Source: Coprococcus sp.
GTDB lineage: Bacteria > Bacillota > Clostridia > Lachnospirales > Lachnospiraceae
Assembly (NCBI GenBank): GCA_016296785.1
Contig: JAEDHX010000097.1
Coordinates: 1 to 5,062, forward strand
Direction of reading: 5' to 3'
DNA: 5,062 nucleotides
Shown: positions 1 through 5,062 of the stretch, piece after piece
Layout of the letters: each line of letters begins with the position of its first letter
Position numbering within the stretch: position 1 is the first letter of the stretch
Position numbers and translations under genes: made by a program
The notes under the pieces: generated by a model
Databases searched by the model: none
What the model saw: the letters and a program-made list of their open reading frames with translations, nothing else
Told to the model about the DNA's origin: nothing

Positions 1-22
1 TCCCCGTGGCGAAACGTGGCAA

Positions 23-1549
23 CTAGACGCTCATAATATAATTCTTCGCCTGTCTCTCAAACATCTCTTTATACTCTCCGCCAAGTGCCATCAGCTCATC
101 ATGAGTTCCCTGCTCCTTGATGCCTCCCTCGGCAAATAGATAGATTCGATCAGCCATTCTTGTTGTAGACAGTCTGTGAGAAATAAAAATAACTGTAGAA
201 TTCTTCGCGTTCTTTATCAGATTCTCATTTAATCTATATTCTGATACAGGATCAATCGCGCTAGATGGCTCATCCAAAATAGCGATTACATTTTCTGTCT
301 CCTTTGCAAATATTCTCGCAATCGCAACCTTCTGCGCCTCGCCACCCGAAAGATTAATTCCTTCCTCATCAAATTCCTTTGTAAGTACTGTATCAATGCC
401 ATGAGGAAGTGTCTTAAGTCTCTTGCCAAAATCAGCAAGTTCAAGTGCCGCCTCAACACGCTCCTTATCTTCATTACGATACTCTCTCATCAGAACATTT
501 TCTGCAACAGTACCACCATATATCTGATAATCCTGGAAAACAGCACCATACAAATCTCTATACTCATCAGTCGAGTAGCTTCTAATATCGTAATCTCCAT
601 AGCATATTGAACCGTCCGTCACATCATAAAGACGCATAAGAAGCTTAACAAATGTTGACTTGCCGGCACCATTTTCACCAACAATTGCTATCTTCTCGCC
701 AGGTTTTACAGACAGTGAAATATGGTTTAGGATATTTCTGTCAGTTCCCGGATATGCAAACGATACATCCTTTAGTGAAAGCACCTGCGGCTCCTTTGGA
801 ATTGCCACATCGCCCTTATGTCCTTCAATATTTGATTTGTGTTCTATCAGCTTTCTAAACCTGTCACCATATTGTCCAATTATCTGAAAATCAACTAATG
901 CAAAGTTAATCTCATTCAAGTTTCTTCTTACGATATTAGCCGCATTATTTGTTGATGCAACATCACCTAGCACAACTGATTTTAACACTAACGCAAGATA
1001 TCCAAGAAATGCAGGCACACAGAAAAATGAAAATACAGTGTATACCATAATCCAGTTAATGAGCGATATCCACGTGATTCGCACGCCATAATATTTGCCC
1101 GCTTCCTCACATTTTTCAAGGGCTTCGTCAAACTGCGCACGAAGTGGCTCCTTGACAGTAGAGAGCTTAAGCTCCTTGGCATATTCCGGCTGATAAAATA
1201 CTCGTTTTGAATACTCTGCCTTTCTCATGTACTTCTTATTTACTAAATCGTACTCAAACTCTAATCTTGTAATCTTAAATCTCGTCATTAGGTTCACTAT
1301 GAAGCCGCACACAGGAAAGATAGCAATAACCGGATGAATCGTGAAAATAACAGCTGCAGCAACTATCATTGCAAGGAATCCACCAATCAGCTTACTAATA
1401 CAATCCACTGATTTCTGAACCATTTCATCTGTCTTTGACGCAACAGATATGTACATGTCATAATACTCCGGAGAGTCATAGCAAAGCAAATCCATTTTCC
1501 CATTGTTCTCCATAAGCTCACGCTGAATCTTTCCCGCAAGGCGCACCAT
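23..1549 (-). CDS. C-terminal portion of the frameshifted ABC exporter (membrane helices 3-6 and ATPase domain)
   Basis: This 508-residue open frame carries the intact ATPase half. Hydrophobic segments lie at about residues 55-85 and 158-190. The nucleotide-binding domain starts near 255. Visible motifs are the Walker A loop GENGAGKS at 291-298, the Q-loop glutamine in VFQD at 337-340, a canonical LSGGE signature at 400-404, Walker B ILDEP at 424-428 with the catalytic glutamate at 427, the D-loop SAID at 430-433, and the H-loop histidine in ISHRLS at 456-461. Every residue needed for ATP hydrolysis is present. The ATG at 1549 is unlikely to be a native start: the protein would lack its first two helices, no ribosome binding site fits, and the residues after it align as the middle of the membrane domain (for example YDSPEYYD at 24-31). 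Confidence 0.85.
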   Translation of the reverse strand: MVRLAGKIQRELMENNGKMDLLCYDSPEYYDMYISVASKTDEMVQKSVDCISKLIGGFLAMIVAAAVIFTIHPVIAIFPVCGFIVNLMTRFKITRLEFEYDLVNKKYMRKAEYSKRVFYQPEYAKELKLSTVKEPLRAQFDEALEKCEEAGKYYGVRITWISLINWIMVYTVFSFFCVPAFLGYLALVLKSVVLGDVASTNNAANIVRRNLNEINFALVDFQIIGQYGDRFRKLIEHKSNIEGHKGDVAIPKEPQVLSLKDVSFAYPGTDRNILNHISLSVKPGEKIAIVGENGAGKSTFVKLLMRLYDVTDGSICYGDYDIRSYSTDEYRDLYGAVFQDYQIYGGTVAENVLMREYRNEDKERVEAALELADFGKRLKTLPHGIDTVLTKEFDEEGINLSGGEAQKVAIARIFAKETENVIAILDEPSSAIDPVSEYRLNENLIKNAKNSTVIFISHRLSTTRMADRIYLFAEGGIKEQGTHDELMALGGEYKEMFERQAKNYIMSV

Positions 1550-1869
1550 CTTCCCTTAGACCACTGCTCCATCAGCTGACGAATCCACTCAATAATAATA
1601 ACTACAACAAGGCTGACAAGCAAAACAATAAGCAAATTACGAAGTCTATCAGGTCCCTCAAGCATATCAATGACAATCTTTAATAACACGGTGTCATATA
1701 CTGCAGTTAACATTTGTAGCAAACAAAATAATCCAATGACCGTCCATACAAACCTCTTATCATATCCGGCTGCATACTTTACCATGTACCAGTTATTACT
1801 AATCATTCTTGATACAGGTATTTTGTCCTTTCGAACCTTCTTAACAGCATCCTGAAAATCCTTACTCAC
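1387..1869 (-). CDS. N-terminal portion of the frameshifted ABC exporter (membrane helices 1-2)
   Basis: Read from GTG at 1867-1869, this frame gives a charged cytoplasmic start followed by two hydrophobic stretches at about residues 39-60 and 79-96, the expected helices 1 and 2 of an ABC exporter. After EQWSKGR at 101-107 the frame turns into Arg/Trp/Cys-rich sequence without family character and ends at 1387, which places the frameshift there. The GTG start is chosen because it overlaps the upstream TAA stop (GTGAGTAA) and has a G-rich ribosome binding site 8 bases upstream. The frame is open as far as an ATG at 1956, but those 29 extra residues lie wholly inside the end of the upstream ABC gene and look non-native. 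Confidence 0.7.
   Translation of the reverse strand: MSKDFQDAVKKVRKDKIPVSRMISNNWYMVKYAAGYDKRFVWTVIGLFCLLQMLTAVYDTVLLKIVIDMLEGPDRLRNLLIVLLVSLVVVIIIEWIRQLMEQWSKGRWCALRERFSVSLWRTMGKWICFAMTLRSIMTCTYLLRQRQMKWFRNQWIVLVS
1550..1558 (-). other. Frameshift site in ABC exporter gene
   Basis: On the minus strand the sequence reads TCTAAGGGAAGATGG. The upstream frame reads Ser-Lys-Gly-Arg-Trp; the downstream frame reads stop-Gly-Lys-Met-Val. One extra base, for example a fourth G in the GGG run at 1553-1555 or one more A, gives Ser-Lys-Gly-Lys/Arg-Met-Val and restores the protein. I see no standard slippery heptamer or obvious downstream stem-loop, so programmed frameshifting is less likely than mutation or a base-calling error in a short homopolymer. 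Confidence 0.75.
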
Positions 1870-1883
1870 AGCAGACACCCCCC
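1862..1883 (-). promoter_or_regulatory. Stop/start overlap and ribosome binding site coupling the two ABC genes
   Basis: The TAA stop of the upstream ABC gene (1862-1864) sits inside GTGAGTAA, whose GTG (1867-1869) begins the next gene in another frame. A run of six G residues (1878-1883) lies 8 bases before the GTG and can serve as a weak ribosome binding site. This layout is typical of translational coupling and of subunits needed in equal amounts. Confidence 0.65.
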
Positions 1884-3376
1884 ATCTCAAACATCTCTTC
1901 CGGAAGACTCTCCTGATAATTCTGAGCCTGGAGCTGGAACATATTATAGTATTCACCCTGAAGCTTCATCAGCTCCTCATGCGTACCCTGCTCGATAATC
2001 TCGCCCTGTCTCATCATAAAAATATGCTGCGCCATACGTGCCGACGAAAGTCTGTGGGAAATAAATATAACACCCTTTCCCTCCGACGCCTTCATCATAT
2101 TCACGTACATGTTGTACTCTGCAAGCGGATCTAGCGCACTAGATGGCTCATCTAAGATAACCATATCAGGATTCTTGAAGAACACCCTCGCAATGGCAAT
2201 CTTCTGCGCCTGACCACCTGAGCATACAAAGCCATCATCATCAAATTCACGGCTAATTACAGTATCAAGCACCTTAGTAAGGCCCTTGTTATTCACATCA
2301 AACTGCGCCTTAACAAGAGCATTTCTTGCCATCTCATAGTCCTTCTCGCCCTCCGGTCTGTATAGAAGAACATTCTCTGCAAGAGTCATTGCAAATACCT
2401 GCAAATCCTGGAACACAGTACCAAAATGCTCTCTGTAGCTGGTCATATCGATATCATTTATATCTCTTCCATTTACAAGAATACGTCCACTTGTAACAGG
2501 ATAAAGACCCATTATAAGCTTAACAAGCGTAGTCTTACCGGCACCATTATAGCCAACAAGCGCAATTCTCTCGCCCTTTCTCCAGGTAAAGCTCACGTCC
2601 CTTAACGTAGGCGTCTTCGCACCCGGATATGTAAATGTCACATGGTCAAATACAATTTCCCTAACATCCCAAATATCCGGCTTGCCGGTAATCTTCTTCC
2701 TAGGCATCTCAAGGAATTCACGAAGATTACTGAATATCGCAGCATCCTTTCGGATAGCGATACCATTTGTCATGGCGTCCTTGAACTGTGAGCTTGAAAA
2801 TGCTAACGCATTAATCATCGCAACATAGCTTGCCACATCGCTCCTAATCCCAAGCTTAATCATAAATGCAACATAGACATATGACGCAACAGTAGCAATC
2901 ACGCTGTAGCTGCCAAATGCCCAAAATGAATAAACTGCCGTCTTCATACGATAAAACAGCGTCGTCTTATAATTATCCTCAACAGCCTTCTCCTGACGCT
3001 CAAGAAGAAGCGTCTGCATATCATATAGCCTTAACTCACCGGCATATTTCTTCTCATAGAAAACACGCTTAATATAATCAGCCTCACGCCTGTTTCTCGT
3101 CGTCTCCTGATTAAGCTTAAACTCACAATCGCCCGCCTTCTTACCAAAATAAAAGCTTGCACCAATCGGCGCCAAAACCATAATTAACAAAATCGGGTCA
3201 ACGCTAATAACAATAACAAGCGTCATAACCATCGCAACTATATTGCCAATGAATTTGCCAAAGGTAATAAGCAGCTTCATCGCCTGGTCCACGCACTGCT
3301 CAAGCGCCTTTGTATAAGAATCATAGAACTTCGGATCCTCATACTCTGATAAAGTAATACTATCCGATATGTCCAT
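1862..3376 (-). CDS. ABC exporter half-transporter (membrane domain + ATPase), 5'-truncated
   Basis: This is the second subunit of the presumed heterodimeric exporter, transcribed ahead of its paralogue. The 504 residues show membrane segments at about 44-75 and 146-175 and an ATPase domain from about 240. Motifs are Walker A GYNGAGKT at 275-282, the Q-loop in VFQD at 321-324, a signature reading CSGGQ (385-389) with cysteine in place of the usual leucine, Walker B VILDEP at 406-411 with catalytic glutamate 410, the D-loop SALD at 413-416 and the H-loop in ISHRLS at 439-444. The protein begins at a point matching about residue 120 of its partner (YEDPKFYD at 12-19 aligns with YDSPEYYD there), so helices 1 and 2 are missing. 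The frame stays open upstream for about a dozen codons to a TAA, and no ribosome binding site precedes the ATG at 3376. It is probably a broken gene, since an exporter half without two helices should not fold normally. Substrate unknown. Confidence 0.85.
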   Translation of the reverse strand: MDISDSITLSEYEDPKFYDSYTKALEQCVDQAMKLLITFGKFIGNIVAMVMTLVIVISVDPILLIMVLAPIGASFYFGKKAGDCEFKLNQETTRNRREADYIKRVFYEKKYAGELRLYDMQTLLLERQEKAVEDNYKTTLFYRMKTAVYSFWAFGSYSVIATVASYVYVAFMIKLGIRSDVASYVAMINALAFSSSQFKDAMTNGIAIRKDAAIFSNLREFLEMPRKKITGKPDIWDVREIVFDHVTFTYPGAKTPTLRDVSFTWRKGERIALVGYNGAGKTTLVKLIMGLYPVTSGRILVNGRDINDIDMTSYREHFGTVFQDLQVFAMTLAENVLLYRPEGEKDYEMARNALVKAQFDVNNKGLTKVLDTVISREFDDDGFVCSGGQAQKIAIARVFFKNPDMVILDEPSSALDPLAEYNMYVNMMKASEGKGVIFISHRLSSARMAQHIFMMRQGEIIEQGTHEELMKLQGEYYNMFQLQAQNYQESLPEEMFEMGGVCCE

Positions 3377-3390
3377 TACCTGATGAAATA
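3377..3390. other. Probable rearrangement junction between truncated ABC gene and toxin-like gene
   Basis: The minus-strand ABC gene loses its family-like sequence here, and a plus-strand frame opens at 3383 with only six bases between the two start codons. Divergent genes normally need space for promoters and ribosome binding sites; here there is neither. Upstream of ATG 3383 the bases CATTACCTG contain no Shine-Dalgarno sequence. The exact breakpoint cannot be fixed by eye, since a few ABC codons upstream of 3376 (His-Gln-Val) could still be native. Confidence 0.55.
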
Positions 3391-3895
3391 TGTATATTTG
3401 AAAGAATACTTAAAAGCACAAAACAAAACTAATGATACTGTTATTTCCAACGCCTTTAGTGCTGATGAACTTGACCGTTTTTCTAAATCTGATTACCGCT
3501 GGACAGATAACAGATCAAAACAGTATAGACACAGTCAAGTTAGAAAAGGGGAAATATACCAATTTGAATTCGGCAAAAACTTTCAACCTGAAATGTCATA
3601 CGAGAACAGAGGATTCGTAATCGGAGTAAAACAGAGATTACTATATGTACTTCCAATCTTCTCATATAACCCCGCTAAACATCCAGATGCTTATCATCCT
3701 ATAGATTCTCCTGACTCTAGGAGCGATTTGTTTCTACTTAAAAACAGTGACTTTTCATTTATCAGTCACGATTCTGTATTAAAGCTGAATGATATCCGAA
3801 CGGTCAGCGTAAATCGAATTCTATATCAGCATCCAGGAGCAATTCCACTTTCTCAATCAACGCCTTATCCGCGGGCAGCCATTCTACGCTATTAA
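3383..3895 (+). CDS. MazF/PemK-like toxin-family protein, probably damaged at one or both ends
   Basis: The 170-residue frame contains a recognisable MazF/PemK core at about residues 54-147. It opens with RKGEIYQFEFG (54-64), the usual first strand. Then come an arginine in ENRGFVIGV (74-82) at the position of the catalytic arginine of MazF, the strand LLYVLPI (86-92), and DSVLKLNDIRTVSVNRIL (130-147), which matches the family's DSV...QIRT...RL segment closely. The threonine that usually follows the central strand is not obvious (PIFSY; phenylalanine then serine), so RNA-cleaving activity is uncertain. Residues 1-50 are polar, unlike standard MazF and unassigned. The last ~20 residues are antisense to the conserved end of the NUDIX gene and are probably read-through, not native sequence. 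It is the only plus-strand gene, has no visible ribosome binding site, and I see no antitoxin gene beside it. Family call fairly sure; function not. Confidence 0.65.
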   Translation: MKYVYLKEYLKAQNKTNDTVISNAFSADELDRFSKSDYRWTDNRSKQYRHSQVRKGEIYQFEFGKNFQPEMSYENRGFVIGVKQRLLYVLPIFSYNPAKHPDAYHPIDSPDSRSDLFLLKNSDFSFISHDSVLKLNDIRTVSVNRILYQHPGAIPLSQSTPYPRAAILRY

Positions 3896-4217
3896 GCTCA
3901 TCCCTGCAAAGCCACCTCGCGGATTCATGCTCCTTAAGAACAAGTCCGCCACTAATTACTTCACACCAAAAACAATCCATTGACAAATGGAAATCTGGAT
4001 AATCATATTCAATAGTGTCAATGAGCTCTCCGACAAGTATCTCTGTATCAAGTTCCTCTAATATTTCTCTTTTAAGTGCTATCTCCGGTGTCTCCCCTGC
4101 TTCAAGCTTGCCACCAGGGAATTCCCAGCCACCTTTAAAATCCCCATAGCCTCGCTGCGTTGCAAACACCCTGCCGTCTGCACGAATAACAGCTGCCACC
4201 ACTTTTATTGTCTTCAT
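3804..4217 (-). CDS. NUDIX hydrolase, MutT/NudG-like (deoxy)nucleoside triphosphate pyrophosphohydrolase
   Basis: The product is a soluble enzyme of 137 residues, normal length for the family. The family hydrolyses nucleoside triphosphates, often oxidised or non-canonical ones, to the monophosphate and pyrophosphate. The NUDIX box runs from G36 to about T58 (G-x5-E-x7-REI-x-EE) with metal-binding glutamates at 51, 54 and 55; the glycine usually near its end is Asp57. The preceding FATQRGYGDFKGGWEFPGG (18-36) and the later WLPADKALIEK (113-123) are characteristic of the MutT/NudG branch. The exact substrate (8-oxo-dGTP, CTP or another) cannot be read from the sequence. The ATG is set by a good ribosome binding site 8 bases upstream. 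The gene starts 4 bases after the DUF3427 gene, so the two are co-transcribed and probably work together. Residues after about 127 overlap the converging toxin-like gene and may be altered. Confidence 0.92.
   Translation of the reverse strand: MKTIKVVAAVIRADGRVFATQRGYGDFKGGWEFPGGKLEAGETPEIALKREILEELDTEILVGELIDTIEYDYPDFHLSMDCFWCEVISGGLVLKEHESARWLCRDELNSVEWLPADKALIEKVELLLDADIEFDLR
3826..3840. other. Probable second junction: toxin-like gene running into the NUDIX gene tail
   Basis: The MazF-like core ends with the NRIL segment at about 3823, and within a few codons the same DNA read on the minus strand becomes the recognisable C-terminal end of the NUDIX enzyme. The two genes overlap tail to tail by 92 bases, which is unusually long. 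The simplest reading is that the toxin-like gene lost its own stop codon here and the NUDIX gene gained a few foreign residues before its stop at 3804. The exact breakpoint is an estimate. Confidence 0.45.
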
Positions 4218-4221
4218 TTTC

Positions 4222-5061
4222 TTAGTCCTTCGTTAATCCAAAATCATATTGAAGATATTCCGGTAATGAATTCTCCATGTATATATCAAACAAATATGTA
4301 CCATTTCCATCCTCAGTCTTTCGTGAGTTTGTAAGCTTACCTTTGCCTACATAGGTAAATGGCAACACAAGGCCATTTTCCGCTGCAACCTTTCGAATAA
4401 AGACATGTGCATATTTGCTTTTTACTAATTTATCAAGATGAGTTTGAGGCAAATTAGTCATTGACTCCCACTGGAATACATCAGCCTGCAAGAACTTATC
4501 CTTGTAATTCAACTTATCTGATTCATCAAGATCCTTTTTTAATGATGCAAATATAACAACATAATCATCATAATAATATGTTCCAACCTGATTATTTGCA
4601 GGGTTCTTAAGAAGCTTTAATTGAACCTGATCCATTCGATAATTATGCCATAGCTTGAACCTATTCTCACTACCAATATCAATAGTGTATCGAATCAGAC
4701 CATACTCAATTAAGTCACTTACATATTCTAAGAATTGCTCATCTAAAGCTACATCAAGACCAAACATATCGCCTTCATGCTTAATATACTTCATATATGT
4801 AAGTGCATGATCAAGCTCAACCTTTGTGAATTCAGGAACTGTTGTTACTAAATGCTCCATTACTTCCTGATATGATTTTTCTCCATCAAGAAGATATTTC
4901 ACAATCTGATACTCATGTAATCTAACAAGAGGCAACAAGCCTGATATATAGTTTATGAATTCAATCTGCCTTTCTGTAAACACAGGTAGATTCTCTTCAT
5001 CAACCCCTTTTAGGAAATTGTAATAGCTACATGTTTTTTTGCCTTTGATTTTTATACTCAT
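4222..5061 (-). CDS. DUF3427 domain protein, C-terminal part of a probable helicase (likely runs past the window edge)
   Basis: The last ~145 residues match DUF3427 as I know it: LWHNYRMDQVQLKLLKN (137-153), IFASLKK (170-176), the YKDKF...FQWES segment (186-200), HVFIRK (219-224) and PFTYVGKG (234-241). This domain normally closes large proteins that carry a phospholipase D-like nuclease domain and a superfamily 2 helicase. No helicase motif is visible here. Residues 1-125 are mostly helical and resemble the linker before DUF3427, including SYYNFLK at 12-18. The first ATG lies one base from the window edge with no room to see a ribosome binding site, so it is probably an internal methionine of a longer gene; a stand-alone DUF3427 protein cannot be excluded. 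The gene is followed 4 bases later by the NUDIX gene, whose ribosome binding site lies in its last codons. DUF3427 helicases are often discussed with phage defence or DNA processing; that role is inference here. Confidence 0.75.
   Translation of the reverse strand: MSIKIKGKKTCSYYNFLKGVDEENLPVFTERQIEFINYISGLLPLVRLHEYQIVKYLLDGEKSYQEVMEHLVTTVPEFTKVELDHALTYMKYIKHEGDMFGLDVALDEQFLEYVSDLIEYGLIRYTIDIGSENRFKLWHNYRMDQVQLKLLKNPANNQVGTYYYDDYVVIFASLKKDLDESDKLNYKDKFLQADVFQWESMTNLPQTHLDKLVKSKYAHVFIRKVAAENGLVLPFTYVGKGKLTNSRKTEDGNGTYLFDIYMENSLPEYLQYDFGLTKD
4226..4231 (-). promoter_or_regulatory. Ribosome binding site of the NUDIX gene, inside the DUF3427 gene
   Basis: The minus strand reads GAAGGA here, followed by 8 bases and then the ATG at 4215-4217. 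It lies within the last codons of the DUF3427 gene (Thr-Lys-Asp-stop), so ribosomes finishing that gene can start directly on the NUDIX gene. This supports both the chosen start and an operon. Confidence 0.8.
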
Positions 5062-5062
5062 A

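Larger units (their letters stand above)
23..1869 (-). pseudogene. ABC exporter half-transporter (membrane domain + ATPase), interrupted by a one-base frameshift
   Basis: Two overlapping open frames on the minus strand join into one normal half-size ABC exporter. The first starts at GTG 1869 and supplies about 107 residues with two membrane helices. The second supplies 508 residues with the remaining helices and the nucleotide-binding domain. Adding one base near 1550-1555 gives a continuous protein of about 615 residues, typical for this exporter type. As it stands, the first frame runs on out of frame to a stop at 1387, and the second frame has a TAA at 1556-1558 just upstream of its first ATG. 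The gene follows its paralogue with overlapping stop and start codons, so the pair would be made together and form a heterodimeric exporter in the cytoplasmic membrane. Substrate is not evident; peptide or drug export is only a family-level guess. The frameshift could be a real mutation or a sequencing error. Confidence 0.85.

Noticed and set aside
5..22. Short direct repeat (cgtggc twice, 10 bases apart) just downstream of the ABC gene stop
   Set aside because: Too short, cut off by the window edge and without flanking structure; chance cannot be excluded.
261..274. A 14-base sequence shared exactly with 2139-2152
   Set aside because: Both copies encode the Walker B DEPSS residues of the two paralogous ATPases, so this is protein conservation and not a mobile or recombination repeat.
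401..887. Open frames of about 60-75 codons on the plus strand inside the ABC ATPase region
   Set aside because: They are antisense to clearly conserved ATPase motifs, have no ribosome binding sites and no family resemblance.
1550..1558. Programmed -1 frameshifting as the cause of the split ABC gene
   Set aside because: No canonical slippery heptamer or clear stimulatory stem-loop, and this exporter family is not known to me to use it.
1670..1855. A 61-codon plus-strand open frame
   Set aside because: Antisense to the first membrane helices of the ABC gene, with low-complexity hydrophobic content explained by the other strand.
1870..1956. Upstream ATG at 1956 as the start of the frameshifted ABC gene
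   Set aside because: The 29 added residues lie entirely within the end of the preceding ABC gene in another frame, and the GTG at 1869 has the overlap layout and a ribosome binding site.
3351..3382. Possible promoter for the toxin-like gene (taatactat as a -10 box)
   Set aside because: No matching -35 box and no ribosome binding site; AT-rich coding sequence makes such a match easy by chance.

Overview
The window looks like a chromosomal segment of a low-to-moderate GC Gram-positive bacterium, most likely a Clostridia/Lachnospiraceae-type organism. The reasons are the AT-leaning codon use with the standard code, an AAGGA-type ribosome binding site, tightly packed genes, and the style of the proteins (paired half-size ABC exporters, a MutT-like NUDIX enzyme, a DUF3427 protein). 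This assignment is inference from style, not from a marker gene.

Layout from left to right. Positions 23-1869 (minus strand) hold an ABC exporter half-transporter (membrane domain plus ATPase) split by a one-base frameshift near 1550-1558. Positions 1862-3376 (minus) hold a second, paralogous half-transporter. It is transcribed first, and its stop codon overlaps the GTG start of the partner, so the two would form a translationally coupled heterodimeric exporter. It lacks the roughly 120 N-terminal residues, including the first two membrane helices, that its partner has. Positions 3383-3895 (plus) hold a MazF/PemK-like protein that starts exactly where the second ABC gene breaks off. Its last ~20 residues run antisense through the end of the next gene. 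Positions 3804-4217 (minus) hold a NUDIX (MutT/NudG-like) nucleoside triphosphate pyrophosphohydrolase. Positions 4222-5061 (minus) hold the C-terminal part of a DUF3427 protein, a domain usually at the end of large helicase-nuclease proteins. It probably continues beyond the right edge. The NUDIX gene starts 4 bases after the DUF3427 stop and has its ribosome binding site inside that gene, so these two are an operon.

The window therefore has two functional units on the minus strand: a helicase/NUDIX pair (nucleic-acid maintenance or defence, by inference) and a two-subunit ABC exporter (substrate unknown). Between them is a ~450-base toxin-like block that abuts an ABC gene lacking its 5' end and collides with the 3' end of the NUDIX gene. 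With the frameshift in the other ABC gene, at least two and probably three genes here are damaged. The middle looks like a rearrangement scar, or possibly an assembly chimera. There is no non-coding stretch over 300 bases, and I saw no tRNA, rRNA, CRISPR array, insertion sequence or convincing terminator.
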